Origin: Neisseria chenwenguii
GTDB taxonomy: Bacteria; Pseudomonadota; Gammaproteobacteria; Burkholderiales; Neisseriaceae
DNA: 64,000 nucleotides
NCBI RefSeq assembly: GCF_002216145.1
Contig: NZ_CP022278.1
Location: 682,001-746,000, forward strand
Direction of reading: 5' to 3'
The notes below the pieces were generated by a model. That model searched no databases. It had not been told where the DNA came from and saw only the letters and a program-made list of their open reading frames with translations. Every line of letters begins with the position of its first letter. Position 1 is the stretch's first letter. Below, one piece after another: positions 9,222-21,746 of this stretch. A program made the translations under genes and the position numbers.

Positions 9222-9587
9222 TTATTTGCTCTGCTGCGGTTGAGGAGTCGGTGCAGCAGGAGCGGCATTTGTGTTTGCAGGTACAGTCTGCTTGGCAGGC
9301 TGGCTTTGTTTTACGTCGCTGAAATCCAACCCATGTCTGGTTGTATTGGAGTAGATGTAACCCATGGCGATGCAGGTTGCAAAAAATATGGTTGCAGCAA
9401 TGGCGGTAGAACGGCTGAGGAAGTTTGCATTACCGCCGGAACCGAATACGCCTTGCGCACTACCGCTTCCCGAACCGAATGTCGCGCCTGCATCCGCGCC
9501 TTTGCCGTGCTGCAAGAGCACGAGCACAATCACGGCCAATGAGGACATGATATTGACAATCCAGATAACGGTTTTGAAGGCTTCCAT
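9222..9587 (-). CDS. secG: Protein translocase subunit SecG
   Basis: A 121-residue small membrane protein with two transmembrane segments (about residues 8-26 and 58-80) joined by the conserved SecG region VLLQHGKGADAGATFGSGS. The C-terminal tail is Pro/Ala/Gln-rich. SecG associates with SecYE in the inner membrane and stimulates export. It starts 6 bases after tpiA in the same operon and is followed by tRNA-Leu. Confidence 0.96.
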   Translation of the reverse strand: MEAFKTVIWIVNIMSSLAVIVLVLLQHGKGADAGATFGSGSGSAQGVFGSGGNANFLSRSTAIAATIFFATCIAMGYIYSNTTRHGLDFSDVKQSQPAKQTVPANTNAAPAAPTPQPQQSK

Positions 9588-9593
9588 AATTCT

Positions 9594-10367
9594 CTACGAG
9601 GCTTGCGCGGCATCGATGATGGCGGCAAAGGAATCATATGATAATGATGCGCCACCGACCAATGCGCCGTCTACATAAGGCACGGCGAAGATGTCTGCTG
9701 CGTTTTCCGCTTTCACGCTTCCGCCATAAAGAATGCGGATTTTAACATCGCTTCCGCACAAAGACAAGATTTCTTGGTGAATAAATTCGTGCATGGCGGC
9801 AATCTGTTCGACGGTAGCGACTTTTCCGGTGCCGATTGCCCATACAGGCTCGTAGGCGACAGCGATGTTTTTGGTGTCCAAGCCCTTTAGAATCGAGAGC
9901 TGGTGGGCGATGACTTCCTGCTCTTTGCCCGCTTCGCGTTCTTCGAGGCTTTCGCCGACGCAAAGCAGAGGAATCAGGCCGACGTTTAAGACGTTTTCCA
10001 TTTTGCGGCGCTGGATTTCGTTTTTTTCACCGAAATAAAGGCTGCGCTCGGAGTGGCCGATAAGGACGATGTCGGTGCCGATGTCGGCGAGCATTTCAGC
10101 AGAAACCTCGCCTGTAAATGCGCCGTTATTGGGGAAGCGGCTGACGTCTTGGGCGCAGGTCAGGATGCGGTTGTTGAGCACAATCTGCATGGCGTTGTGC
10201 AGTTGCAGAAGGTAAACTGTAGGCGCGGCGAGGCCGATTAAGACGCGCTCGGCGGTTGGCATAATGCGGAAGCGGTGCATTAATGAGTTATTGTCTTGCA
10301 GACGGCCGTTCATTTTCCAGTTACCGATGACCCATTTTTGTTCCCAAATGCCGACTTGGTGTTGCAT
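9594..10367 (-). CDS. tpiA: Triosephosphate isomerase
   Basis: A 257-residue TIM barrel that interconverts dihydroxyacetone phosphate and glyceraldehyde 3-phosphate in glycolysis. Visible are NWKMN (substrate Lys), IGHSERS (catalytic His), [11 protein letters not shown] (catalytic Glu), and GGSVKAEN plus the C-terminal GALVGGASL phosphate-binding loops. The frame is open upstream to 10487, but the ATG at 10365-10367 follows CACGGAGCAAAA and gives normal length. A DUS pair lies in the leader upstream. Confidence 0.96.
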   Translation of the reverse strand: MQHQVGIWEQKWVIGNWKMNGRLQDNNSLMHRFRIMPTAERVLIGLAAPTVYLLQLHNAMQIVLNNRILTCAQDVSRFPNNGAFTGEVSAEMLADIGTDIVLIGHSERSLYFGEKNEIQRRKMENVLNVGLIPLLCVGESLEEREAGKEQEVIAHQLSILKGLDTKNIAVAYEPVWAIGTGKVATVEQIAAMHEFIHQEILSLCGSDVKIRILYGGSVKAENAADIFAVPYVDGALVGGASLSYDSFAAIIDAAQAS

Positions 10368-10457
10368 TTTTGCTCCGTGATAGCGATTTATCTGTAACAA
10401 AGTGTAGTTCATATAGACATGATTAGCAATATTCAAGCGTTCCACCGCGCGCTTTCC

Positions 10458-10488
10458 GATGCCGTCTGAAACCTTTTCAGACGGCATC
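10458..10488. repeat. DUS inverted repeat between divergent tpiA and msrC
   Basis: GATGCCGTCTGAAA faces TTTCAGACGGCATC with a 3-base loop, in the 199-base divergent promoter region. No transcript ends here, so it serves DNA uptake or structure rather than termination. Confidence 0.65.
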
Positions 10489-10566
10489 GGATAAAGGAAA
10501 TATCAACAGAACGAGGGTTTGCTTTATAATCCGAACCATCTTTCCAACCTTTTCAAACCGCCCGCC

Positions 10567-11067
10567 ATGCACACCTTGCACTTTTCCGCCGCCGACAAAG
10601 CGGCACGTTATCAGGAAATTCTGCCTCAAATCGAAAGCATCATTGCGGGCGAATCCAATCTGACCGCGAATCTGGCAAACACCGCGGCGGTGTTGAAAGA
10701 GGCGTTCGGCTGGTTTTGGGTGGGTTTTTATTTGGTCGAACGCGAATCCGAAGAATTGGTACTCGCGCCGTTTCAAGGCCCCGTAGCCTGCACGCGAATT
10801 GCGTTTGGGCGAGGAGTTTGCGGGCAGGCTTGGGCGAAAGGCGAAACCATTGTTGTCGAAGATGTCAACAAACATCCCGACCACATCGCCTGCTCGGCGT
10901 TGTCGCAGTCGGAAATCGTCGTTCCGCTGTTTGATTCAGACGGCCTGTGTTACGGCGTTTTGGACATCGACGACGACAAACCCGCGCAGTTTGACGAAAC
11001 CGACGCACACCATCTCAACCGCCTCGCAGGAATCTTAGGCCGTCTGAAAAGCCTTGACTCCCAATAA
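10567..11067 (+). CDS. msrC: Free methionine-(R)-sulfoxide reductase (GAF domain)
   Basis: A 166-residue single GAF-domain enzyme that reduces free L-methionine-(R)-sulfoxide. The three family cysteines are seen in PVACTRIAFGRGVCGQAWAK (two) and HPDHIACSALSQSEIVVP (one). The start ATG at 10567 was chosen over a non-homologous extension to 10519, since the family begins just before FSAADKAARYQEILPQ. It would act in the cytoplasm against oxidative damage. A reversed DUS near the end encodes the SDGL stretch. Confidence 0.88.
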   Translation: MHTLHFSAADKAARYQEILPQIESIIAGESNLTANLANTAAVLKEAFGWFWVGFYLVERESEELVLAPFQGPVACTRIAFGRGVCGQAWAKGETIVVEDVNKHPDHIACSALSQSEIVVPLFDSDGLCYGVLDIDDDKPAQFDETDAHHLNRLAGILGRLKSLDSQ

Positions 11068-11089
11068 AAAACAATCAACGGAGCACAAA

Positions 11090-11746
11090 ATGAACTTTGA
11101 AAAAGCACGTTTCAATATGGTTGAGCAACAAATCCGTCCGTGGGACGTATTGGATTTCGACCTGCTCGACGCCATCGAAGAAATCCCGCGCGAACGCTTT
11201 GTCGACGCGGATTTGCAGGGCGTGGCATACAGTGATACCGAGCTGCCGCTGCCCAACGGCGCGAAAATGCTCGAGCCGAAAATCGTCGCCCGTCTGATTC
11301 AGGGCTTGAAACTGACCCGCGAAGACAAAGTTTTGGAAATCGGCACAGGCTCGGGCTATGCCACCGCCGTGTTGGCCAAACTTGCAGGCGAAGTAGTTTC
11401 CGACGACATTGACGACGCGCAGCAAAACCGCGCCAAAGCCGTTTTGGCCGCGCTGAATCTGACCAACATCCGGTTTGTGCAAAACGACGGCCTGACCGAA
11501 ACCGCCGAGGGCGCGCCTTTTGACGCCATTTACGTCGGCGGCGCGGTCGGCGAAGTGCCTGAGGTTTTGAAAAACCAATTAAAAGACGGCGGCCGCATGG
11601 TCGTTGCCGTCGGCGGTTCGCCCGTGCAACGCGCGCTGCTGATTACCCGCAAAGGCAGCGAATTTACCGAAACCGTTTTGTTCGACACCCAAATCGCGCT
11701 GCTGGACGGCGAATCGGAAAAACCGTTCGGCGGCTTTGATTTTTAA
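11090..11746 (+). CDS. Protein-L-isoaspartate O-methyltransferase family protein
   Basis: A 218-residue class I SAM methyltransferase. The SAM motif VLEIGTGSGYATAVLA is near residues 77-92, and the family regions RFVDADLQGVAYSD and GGRMVVAVGG are present. Classical Pcm enzymes methylate isoaspartyl residues for repair of aged proteins; this branch lacks some of the usual N-terminal sequence, so the substrate is not proven. The ATG at 11090 follows GGAGC. It starts 22 bases after msrC, so the two probably form an operon aimed at protein damage. Confidence 0.82.
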   Translation: MNFEKARFNMVEQQIRPWDVLDFDLLDAIEEIPRERFVDADLQGVAYSDTELPLPNGAKMLEPKIVARLIQGLKLTREDKVLEIGTGSGYATAVLAKLAGEVVSDDIDDAQQNRAKAVLAALNLTNIRFVQNDGLTETAEGAPFDAIYVGGAVGEVPEVLKNQLKDGGRMVVAVGGSPVQRALLITRKGSEFTETVLFDTQIALLDGESEKPFGGFDF

Positions 11747-11900
11747 ATCTTGTTTTTTACATCATTGGTTTAAAAACTGTGGCTGCGCTTCAATAATACG
11801 TTGATATGATAAAAGTTGGTGGGTGCTTGCAGCTACCCTACGCAAAAATCAACATATCGTTAAAACACAACTAAACTGTTTAAACAGCCGTTAAACAGTT

Positions 11901-11933
11901 TTCAGACGGCATCTGCTGCATTGGCCGTCTGAA
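11901..11933. terminator. DUS hairpin after the methyltransferase gene
   Basis: TTCAGACGGC pairs with GCCGTCTGAA over a 13-base loop, followed by a T-rich stretch on the plus strand. The surrounding gap 11747-11962 holds no gene I can support. Confidence 0.55.
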
Positions 11934-11962
11934 TTTTTGTTCCATAAAAGCATCTGACACAC

Positions 11963-12289
11963 ATGAACATCCACCAACTTCCCGTTACCGAACTGGCAAA
12001 ATGGCAAAACGAAGGGCGCCAATTTCATCTTTTAGACGTGCGCACCGGCGAAGAAACCGCCATCTGCGCCCTTCCCCACGCCATCCACATTCCGATGAAC
12101 CTCATCCCTCTGCGCCACAACGATCTGCCCGACGACGATCTGCCGCTTGTCGTTTACTGCCACCACGGCATCCGCAGCCTGCATACGGCGATGTATCTGG
12201 CCGACGCCGGTTTTGACAATCTCTACAATCTGCAAGGCGGAATCGACGATTGGGCAGCCAAAATCGAGCCTGAAATGGCACGTTATTGA
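11963..12289 (+). CDS. Rhodanese-like domain protein
   Basis: A 108-residue single rhodanese domain, close in layout to GlpE-type sulfurtransferases. The DVRTGEE segment (about residues 26-32) and the active-site loop YCHHGIRS with catalytic Cys near residue 73 are present, followed by AMYLADAGFDNLYNLQGGI. It likely carries a persulfide in the cytoplasm; acceptor unknown. It stands alone between hairpins. Confidence 0.88.
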   Translation: MNIHQLPVTELAKWQNEGRQFHLLDVRTGEETAICALPHAIHIPMNLIPLRHNDLPDDDLPLVVYCHHGIRSLHTAMYLADAGFDNLYNLQGGIDDWAAKIEPEMARY

Positions 12290-12316
12290 GGCCGGTGCGG
12301 TTTAGAAAATAAAGGC

Positions 12317-12365
12317 AGGCCGTCTGAAGTTGGTTGTCGAAACAGCCAAAATATTCAGACGGCCT
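12317..12365. terminator. DUS hairpin after rhodanese gene
   Basis: AGGCCGTCTGAA and TTCAGACGGCCT in inverted orientation with a 25-base spacer, 28 bases after the stop codon. Confidence 0.6.
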
Positions 12366-12606
12366 GAAGCTTTTTGGAAACAGCCACTAAAGCCCACTAC
12401 TCCGTTCAAAGGCCGGGACTTTTACAAAAATCCGCAAATGTGTGAATGCCATTCCCGCCTGCGTGCACTACCGATCGGAATAAATTTCTCTAAAATATCA
12501 ATACATTACAAGATTGACATTCCAGAAAGAATGAAAATTTAAAAATATCAAAAAGTTGGCTGAACTAAAATCTGTCAAAACGGCTGATTTTCGACGCCAA
12601 TTTTTA

Positions 12607-12806
12607 GAGTTCCTACAATCTGTTCCCTCTCCTGCGCCTTACGCGCTTGCCCTCACAGGGGGTGTAGAGGGTTAGGGGAAGGGGGTGCTTCGCAGAAGCA
12701 CGTTCTGCTTGGTTTTCTGAAAAATTTACCATTTCAGGAAGAAAACCGCCCTCCCCAGCCCTCCCCCGCATAAAGTGCGGGAGAGGGAGCAGATTGCAGA
12801 AACTCA
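12607..12806. repeat. 200-bp element with imperfect terminal inverted repeats
   Basis: CAATCTGTTCCCTCTCC (12616-12632) is the inverse, with one mismatch, of 12780-12796, and the match extends weakly outward to GAGTT/AACTC. Inside lie a perfect GTGCTTCGCAGAAGCAC hairpin (12685-12701) and runs of GGGTTAGGGG type. No coding potential. The whole gap 12290-13155 holds only such repeats and DUS copies, with no gene seen. Confidence 0.6.
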
Positions 12807-12901
12807 GCCGTTGCCGATTTTGAGTTCGGCTTGAGCTGAAAACGCTGGAATCATCAGTATTCCAGGATTTCAGACGGCCTCATGAATTTATTCCGGACAG
12901 C

Positions 12902-12968
12902 AGTGCGCCTGCGCGGAAATGACAGATTTGACGTTTCAGACGGCCTTTTTGATTTTTGCAAAGATCTC
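12902..12968. repeat. Right-end fragment of the dRS3-type inverted-repeat element
   Basis: The stretch from GCGCCTGCGCGGAAATGAC through a reversed DUS to TTTTTGCAAAGATCTC matches the right third of the element at 52431-52632. The left part is missing, so it is a truncated copy. Confidence 0.6.
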
Positions 12969-13155
12969 AGGCCGTCTGAAAACCGTTCCGCCAAACAGAT
13001 GAGAATCTGCCGCATTATTAGAAACCCGCGTTTCAAACGGTTTTTAAAATTTGCGGTTTTTTCAGACGGCAGGTAAGATTAAGCTGCTATTTTTAAATGG
13101 AAATTTTTTCCCAAACCCTACCAAATGACTAATCAGAAATACGGTAAAAAATATC

Positions 13156-14130
13156 ATGCTGACTGATCCGTTCGGACGTACCGTTGATTATTTGCGCATT
13201 TCCGTTACCGATCGCTGCGATTTGCGCTGTACCTACTGCCTGCCCAAAGGCTTCAAAGGCTTCGCCATTCCTAAAGACTGGCTGACGATTGAAGAGCTGG
13301 CGCGGGTGGCGGCTTCGTTTGCGCGGCTGGGTACGAAACGCTTCCGCCTGACGGGCGGCGAACCGCTGTTGCGCAAAGGTTTGGCTGATTTGGTTGCGGA
13401 AATTGCCCGCCAACCGGGTGTTGAAGATATTTCTTTGACCACCAACGGCACGCAGCTTGAGAAACACGCCCGAGCGCTGCGGGTGGCGGGGGTAGGCCGT
13501 CTGAATATCAGCCTCGACAGCCTGCGCCGCGACTGCGTGACCAGCATTACTGGCAACGATTGTCTGCCGCAGGTGTTGGACGGCATTAAGGCGGCGAAAG
13601 AAGCGGGATTTGAGCGTATCAAAATCAACATGGTGCCGCTAAAAGGTCTGAACGACATGGATTTGGACGATATGATCGCGTTCTGCATCGAACACGGTTT
13701 TATCCTGAATCTGATTGAAGCGATGCCGATGGGCGCAACGGGGCAGGCGCATGCAAAAGTCAATTTGCAGCCGGTGTTGGCGGAATTGCAGCAAAAATTC
13801 GATCTATCGCCGTTTGAGGGAAAAATCGGCGGCGGCCCCGCGCGCTATTGGCATAGCAGCAACAGCGGCTTCACGCTCGGCCTGATTACGCCGATGAGCC
13901 AGCATTTCTGCGCTACCTGCAACCGCGTCCGCCTTTCAGCTACCGGCAATATCCATCTTTGCCTAGGGCAGGAAGACAAAGCGCCCTTGCGCGATTTGAT
14001 GCGCAGCGGCTGTTCCGATGCCAAACTTGACCAGGCCGTTCGCGATGCGATTGCACGCAAACCTGAAAAACATGAGTTTGTGGAAAATCCGAAAAAGATT
14101 ATCCGCGTAATGGCGCTGACCGGCGGTTGA
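13156..14130 (+). CDS. moaA: GTP 3',8-cyclase MoaA (molybdenum cofactor biosynthesis)
   Basis: A 324-residue radical SAM enzyme that starts molybdopterin synthesis from GTP. The N-terminal cluster Cys21, Cys25, Cys28 sit in TDRCDLRCTYCLPKG; the second cluster is in FCATCNRVRLSATG plus a Cys in HLCLGQ near the C-terminus. The essential terminal Gly-Gly is present (ALTGG). Length is normal. It is monocistronic here, flanked by repeats. Confidence 0.96.
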   Translation: MLTDPFGRTVDYLRISVTDRCDLRCTYCLPKGFKGFAIPKDWLTIEELARVAASFARLGTKRFRLTGGEPLLRKGLADLVAEIARQPGVEDISLTTNGTQLEKHARALRVAGVGRLNISLDSLRRDCVTSITGNDCLPQVLDGIKAAKEAGFERIKINMVPLKGLNDMDLDDMIAFCIEHGFILNLIEAMPMGATGQAHAKVNLQPVLAELQQKFDLSPFEGKIGGGPARYWHSSNSGFTLGLITPMSQHFCATCNRVRLSATGNIHLCLGQEDKAPLRDLMRSGCSDAKLDQAVRDAIARKPEKHEFVENPKKIIRVMALTGG

Positions 14131-14245
14131 GACGGATATGGCCGGGAAAACCTAAACCTTTGCGGGGGTTTTGGGTAAGCGGATTAATGGCATGACTGTT
14201 CTTGTACGGATACAAATAACAGCAGTCAAAATTTCAGACGGCCTA

Positions 14246-14416
14246 AGACCTCTGCAAAAATGGGAAACACCTGTTTGTAGGAGCGGGTTTACATCCGCCC
14301 GAATGTTGGATTTTCTCAAATATTAAATATTTTCAGAAGGTTAAAGATTTACGAGCGGGTGAAAAATCCGCCCCTACAACCATTTCTTGAGATTTTTAGC
14401 TTTTTGCAAAGGTCTC
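14246..14416. mobile_element. MITE-like inverted-repeat element, copy A
   Basis: The ends read AGACCTCTGCAAAAA and TTTTTGCAAAGGTCTC, an inverted pair. Inside, TGTAGGAGCGGGTTTACATCCGCC pairs in part with GCGGGTGAAAAATCCGCCCCTACA. The 171-base unit has no coding sequence and matches the 51295-51468 element in the same orientation. The ends recall IS5-family (IS1106-like) termini, which is memory, not a search result. Confidence 0.65.
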
Positions 14417-14479
14417 AGCCTTTGCAGTTTTTAGACCGTCTGAAAACTTTTTGCAAACCACGCCCTAACTTCAAAAAAT

Positions 14480-14510
14480 AGAAAAGCACGGAATGTTTCC
14501 GTGCTTTTCT
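14480..14510 (-). terminator. Intrinsic terminator of the ATP synthase operon
   Basis: AGAAAAGCACGGAA pairs with TTTCCGTGCTTTTCT around a tiny loop, just beyond the atpC stop, followed on the minus strand by a T-rich run. Confidence 0.88.
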
Positions 14511-14524
14511 GTCTCAACAAATGT

Positions 14525-14950
14525 TTATTTGTTTTTATGCGAACGAATGTAATCCAAGGTTTTGAGCTGGGCGATGGCGGCAGCCAAAGCAGCTTGCGCT
14601 TTAACCAGCGAGTCATCGTCTTGGGCTTGGGAAATTCGGGCTTCCGCTGCTTTTTTGGCTTCCTCTGCACGAGACTGATCCATCTCGGCACTACGGACAG
14701 CGACATCGGCCAAAACGGTAATCTTATGAGGCTGAACCTCCAGTAAACCGCCTGAAACAGCCACCAGAATTTCTTCTGCCTGACCGGGCACGGTCAAACG
14801 CAATGCCCCCGGACGCACCAAACTCATAATCGGCTCGTGTCGCGGGTAAATACCGAGTTCGCCCTGAACAGTCGGAACCACAACAAAACCGGCTTCGCCT
14901 GAAAAGATGCTTTCTTCGTTACTTACCACTTCAACTTGCATGACGCTCAT
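14525..14950 (-). CDS. atpC: ATP synthase F1 subunit epsilon
   Basis: A 141-residue subunit with the N-terminal beta-sandwich starting MSVMQVEVVSNEESIFSGEA and the family segment VPTVQGELGIYPRHEP, then a C-terminal helical hairpin rich in Ala/Lys. It sits on the central stalk, links gamma to the c-ring and can inhibit ATP hydrolysis. It is the last gene of the atp operon, 10 bases after atpD, with the terminator immediately beyond. Confidence 0.97.
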   Translation of the reverse strand: MSVMQVEVVSNEESIFSGEAGFVVVPTVQGELGIYPRHEPIMSLVRPGALRLTVPGQAEEILVAVSGGLLEVQPHKITVLADVAVRSAEMDQSRAEEAKKAAEARISQAQDDDSLVKAQAALAAAIAQLKTLDYIRSHKNK

Positions 14951-14960
14951 GCCGGCCTCC

Positions 14961-16367
<1,407 letters not shown>

Positions 16368-16394
16368 CTATTTTCCTTGCAGTTTTCAGACGGC

Positions 16395-17270
16395 CTAAAC
16401 AGCCGCTGCACCTGCAACAATTTCTGACAATTCCGTGGTAATCGCAGCTTGACGCGATTTGTTGTACACCAAACGCAATTCTTTAATGGCATTGCCTGCG
16501 TTGTCGGTAGCAGCTTTCATCGCCACCATACGCGCAGCCTGCTCAGATGCCATATTATCGCTTAACGCTTGATAAACCACAGATTCCAAATAACGGCGAA
16601 CCAAATACTCTAAAACTGCGACAGGACTCGGCTCATAACGGTATTCCCAGTTTAAAGTGGAATCTCCGTTCACATCTTCGATCTCATTCTGACCGATAGG
16701 AAGAAGCACTTCAATACGCGGCTCTTGGCGCATGGTATTGACAAAGCCGGAATACACCAAATGAATCGTATCCAGCTCATGTTTCTCATAGCGCTGGAAG
16801 ATTTCAGTCAGCGGGCCAAGCAGCATTTCCATTTTCGGGGAATCGCCCAGACTGGTTGCACTGGCAATCACATTCAGACCGATACTTTGGCACGCTGCCA
16901 AACCTTTGCTACCCAAGCACACTACATCAACACCGACACCCTGTTCTTGATACGCTTGAACTTGCGCCAAAAACTTTTTCAGCACGTTGGCGTTCAAACC
17001 ACCGCATAAACCCTTATCGGAGGTAATCAAGATAAAACCTGCGCGACGCACCTCTCGGTGCGGCTCGAGCAGTTTAATACCGTGATCGGTATGGGTTTGC
17101 GCCAAGTGGCCCATCACAACACGCACTTTTTCGGCGTACGGACGCGCCAAGCGCATCCGCTCCTGAGTCTTCCGCATTTTAGAGGTGGACACCATCTGCA
17201 TCGCTTTAGTGATCTTTTGGGTATTTTGAACACTGCGGATTTTGGTAAGAATCTCTTTTCCTACTGCCAT
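16395..17270 (-). CDS. atpG: ATP synthase F1 subunit gamma
   Basis: A 291-residue central-stalk subunit with the conserved N-terminal coiled-coil segment (KEILTKIRSVQNTQKITKAM) and C-terminal coiled coil (AATDNAGNAIKELRLVYNKS) that together form the rotating shaft. The ITSDKGLCGGLNANV region near residues 77-91 is family-typical. The stop lies next to a reversed DUS in the 36-base gap before atpD. Confidence 0.97.
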   Translation of the reverse strand: MAVGKEILTKIRSVQNTQKITKAMQMVSTSKMRKTQERMRLARPYAEKVRVVMGHLAQTHTDHGIKLLEPHREVRRAGFILITSDKGLCGGLNANVLKKFLAQVQAYQEQGVGVDVVCLGSKGLAACQSIGLNVIASATSLGDSPKMEMLLGPLTEIFQRYEKHELDTIHLVYSGFVNTMRQEPRIEVLLPIGQNEIEDVNGDSTLNWEYRYEPSPVAVLEYLVRRYLESVVYQALSDNMASEQAARMVAMKAATDNAGNAIKELRLVYNKSRQAAITTELSEIVAGAAAV

Positions 17271-17294
17271 TTCAGACTCCTTTCATCTCAAGTC

Positions 17295-18842
17295 TTAAGC
17301 TTGGTAAGCGTAAGAAGATTTGAAAGATTTCATGGCTTCGGTCAATGCTTGTTCGCTTTCATCAGACATTGTGCCGGAAGTATTAATAGCCTCCAATACG
17401 TCCGGATTCTGCGTACGGACGAAATCCAAAAACTCTGATTCAAAAGCCAATGCTTTGTTCACCGGAACATCTGCATACGAGCCGTTGTTGATTGCCCAAA
17501 GCGTTAAAGCCATTTCAGCGGTATTCAATGTACTGAACTGTTTCTGTTTCATCAATTCAGTCACCACTTCACCATGCTGAAGTTGCTTGCGGGTTGCTTC
17601 ATCCAAATCGGAAGCAAATTGCGAGAACGCAGCCAATTCACGGTATTGAGCCAACGCCAAACGGATACCGCCACCCAATTTTTTGATGACTTTGGTCTGT
17701 GCGGCACCACCTACGCGCGATACGGAAATACCGGCATTAATCGCAGGGCGGATACCGGCATTAAACAGGTCGGTTTCCAAGAAAATCTGGCCGTCTGTAA
17801 TCGAAATCACGTTGGTCGGAACGAATGCAGATACGTCACCCGCTTGAGTCTCAATAATCGGCAACGCAGTCAGAGAGCCCGTTTGACCCTTCACTTCGCC
17901 ATTGGTCAGCTTTTCAACCTCAACTTCATTGACGCGTGCGGCACGTTCCAGCAGACGGGAGTGCAGATAGAACACATCGCCCGGATAAGCTTCGCGGCCG
18001 GGAGGACGGCGAAGCAACAGCGAAATCTGACGGTAAGCAACAGCCTGTTTGGACAAATCATCGTAAACAATCAGCGCATCTTCGCCGCGATCGCGGAAAA
18101 ACTCACCCATTGTACAGCCGGCATAAGGCGCGATGTATTGCAGCGCGGCAGCTTCAGAAGCAGTCGCAGCAACAACAATGGTATGCTCCATCGCACCATA
18201 TTCTTCCAATTTACGCACAACGTTGGCAATAGAAGAGGCTTTCTGACCAATCGCTACATAGATGCAGATAACGCCGGTACCTTTTTGATTGACGATTGCG
18301 TCCAAAGCAACAGCAGTTTTACCGGTTTGACGGTCGCCAATAATCAGCTCACGCTGCCCGCGGCCGATCGGCACCATAGAATCAATAGCTTTCAAGCCTG
18401 TCTGCATAGGCTGGTCAACTGATTTACGCGCAATCACGCCTGGTGCGATTTTTTCAATCGGCGCAGTTTGAGTCGCATTAATCGGACCCTTGCCGTCAAT
18501 CGGACGACCCAGCGCATCGACAACTCGACCCACCAATTCGCGACCAATCGGCACTTCCAAGATGCGGCCGGTACAAGTTACGCTGTCGCCTTCTTTAATG
18601 TGTTCGTATTCACCCAACACCACGGCACCGACGGAGTCACGCTCCAAGTTCATCGCCAAGCCGAAGGTATTTCCCGGGAATTCGAGCATCTCACCTTGCA
18701 TTGCGTCTGACAAGCCGTGGATACGCACAATGCCGTCTGTAACGGAAATAACGGTACCACGGGTACGCACTTCAGTGTTTACAGACAGATTTTCGATTTT
18801 GGCTTTAATCAAATCGCTAATTTCAGCAGGATTAAGCTGCAT
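17295..18842 (-). CDS. atpA: ATP synthase F1 subunit alpha
   Basis: A 515-residue regulatory nucleotide-binding subunit. The P-loop GDRQTGKT is near residues 170-177, and the [12 protein letters not shown]alker B region and [13 protein letters not shown] segment ([14 protein letters not shown]) are present. With beta it forms the alpha3beta3 hexamer. It lies between atpH and atpG in standard order, 10 bases after atpH. Confidence 0.98.
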   Translation of the reverse strand: MQLNPAEISDLIKAKIENLSVNTEVRTRGTVISVTDGIVRIHGLSDAMQGEMLEFPGNTFGLAMNLERDSVGAVVLGEYEHIKEGDSVTCTGRILEVPIGRELVGRVVDALGRPIDGKGPINATQTAPIEKIAPGVIARKSVDQPMQTGLKAIDSMVPIGRGQRELIIGDRQTGKTAVALDAIVNQKGTGVICIYVAIGQKASSIANVVRKLEEYGAMEHTIVVAATASEAAALQYIAPYAGCTMGEFFRDRGEDALIVYDDLSKQAVAYRQISLLLRRPPGREAYPGDVFYLHSRLLERAARVNEVEVEKLTNGEVKGQTGSLTALPIIETQAGDVSAFVPTNVISITDGQIFLETDLFNAGIRPAINAGISVSRVGGAAQTKVIKKLGGGIRLALAQYRELAAFSQFASDLDEATRKQLQHGEVVTELMKQKQFSTLNTAEMALTLWAINNGSYADVPVNKALAFESEFLDFVRTQNPDVLEAINTSGTMSDESEQALTEAMKSFKSSYAYQA

Positions 18843-18852
18843 GAAAAATCTC

Positions 18853-19386
18853 CTAATTCGTCATAGTCGTGTACAGAGCCTGCAATTTAGCCTGCACCGA
18901 CAAATCCAAGACTTGGTCGCCAACTTCTACTTTAACGCCACCGATCAGATGGGGATCGACTTTGGCCGTTACCACCAAATCCGTGTTAAAGCGCTTTTCC
19001 AGCATTTGTGTCAATTCAGCCAATTGAGCAGCTGTCAGCTCATACGCACTGTAAATGACCGCTGATTTTGTATTATTGAGCGCCAAGGCTAAGTCTTGAT
19101 ATTGCGCACAAACTTCCGGCAGTAGCTGAAGGCGTTTCTGCTCGGCCAACACTGCCACAAAATTTGCCAGTCCGCCTTGTTGCAGACCAGCCAAATCAAT
19201 CAGCACTTTTGCCTTCTCGGAAGCTTTTGTTTCCGGCTGCTCAACCAATGCAGCAACCTTACGGTCACGCGCCACAGCCGCCAAAGTTTTCAGTCCGCCC
19301 AACCAAGACTCTATCTGGTTTTTTTCTTCAGCCAAACCAAACAATGCTTTTGCATAAGGTCTAGCAATCGTTGCGAACTCTGCCAT
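18853..19386 (-). CDS. atpH: ATP synthase F1 subunit delta
   Basis: A 177-residue OSCP/delta protein beginning [20 protein letters not shown], with the C-terminal family segment [23 protein letters not shown] near residue 145. It joins the top of F1 to the peripheral stalk b subunits. The gene is 4 bases after atpF, so translation is probably coupled. Confidence 0.96.
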   Translation of the reverse strand: MAEFATIARPYAKALFGLAEEKNQIESWLGGLKTLAAVARDRKVAALVEQPETKASEKAKVLIDLAGLQQGGLANFVAVLAEQKRLQLLPEVCAQYQDLALALNNTKSAVIYSAYELTAAQLAELTQMLEKRFNTDLVVTAKVDPHLIGGVKVEVGDQVLDLSVQAKLQALYTTMTN

Positions 19387-19390
19387 AAGA

Positions 19391-19861
19391 TCACAGCTCC
19401 TGTTTTAAAGTGCTGAGCAGCGCGGCGTGCTTGGAAACATCCACTTCGCTACGCAGAATAGACTCTGCACCTTTTACCGCCAATACAGCAACCTGCTCGC
19501 GCAATGCTTCACGCGCACGGTTCATTTCCTGTTCTGCATCGGCTTTGGCTTGTGCCGTAATACGGGCAGCTTCGGTAGAAGCCTGGCTTTTCGCATCTTC
19601 TACGATTTTTGCCGCACGCTTTTCCGCATTAGCCACCATATCGGCAACTTGATTGCGTCCATCGGCTAAGAGCTCTGCAACTTTTTTCTCTGCCTGCTCA
19701 AAATCATTCTTACTGCGCTCGGCTGCAGCCAAGCTTTCAGCGATTTTGGCGGCGCGCTCGTCAAGAACTTTCGCAATCGGCGGCCACACATATTTCATGG
19801 TAAACCATACCAAAATCAGAAAGACAATTAACTGCGCAATCAATGTCGCATTAATATTCAC
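19391..19861 (-). CDS. atpF: ATP synthase F0 subunit b
   Basis: A 156-residue protein with one N-terminal membrane helix ([20 protein letters not shown]) followed by a long Ala/Glu/Lys-rich coiled coil, the classic b-subunit architecture. Two copies form the peripheral stalk. Length equals the E. coli protein. Confidence 0.97.
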   Translation of the reverse strand: MNINATLIAQLIVFLILVWFTMKYVWPPIAKVLDERAAKIAESLAAAERSKNDFEQAEKKVAELLADGRNQVADMVANAEKRAAKIVEDAKSQASTEAARITAQAKADAEQEMNRAREALREQVAVLAVKGAESILRSEVDVSKHAALLSTLKQEL

Positions 19862-19934
19862 TTTACTTAACCTTCGTATTAGGGTTAATCAAACAAACGG
19901 GGTTTCGCCTGTATCGAAACAGTTTCCGTCCGGA

Positions 19935-21458
<1,524 letters not shown>

Positions 21459-21675
21459 AAAATCCTAAGAATCCGAGCTCCATGCTAAGGCATGGGCAAC
21501 TATAATGAAGAAGCCCGAAAGCGTCAAGACGAATGTTAATCTTTGTGAAAGCAGACAAGCGAAAAACCCTTACCCAATCTGACTTCCAAAACATTCATTC
21601 CCCGTGCGTTTAAAATTTTTAACACAAACCACACACCGTTCTATACGCCCCGGGTAATCTTAATATCTACCAAAC

Positions 21676-21731
21676 AGGCCGTCTGAAAACCGGCAATTCC
21701 GACAAATCCAAACAAAATTTTCAGACGGCCT
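21676..21731. terminator. DUS hairpin after parB
   Basis: AGGCCGTCTGAAAA and TTTTCAGACGGCCT flank a 28-base spacer just downstream (minus strand) of the parB stop; likely parB terminator upstream of the atp promoter region. Confidence 0.6.
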
Positions 21732-21746
21732 GCACTACCCGCCCAT

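Noticed and set aside
12290..13155. Short frames in the gap before moaA (for example 12330-12542 and 12882-13076)
   Set aside because: They run through DUS and repeat sequence, lack ribosome sites and encode no known family.
21459..21746. Minus-strand frame 21391-21594 upstream of atpI
   Set aside because: It overlaps atpI in another frame, ends inside it and resembles no family; the region is better read as the atp promoter area.
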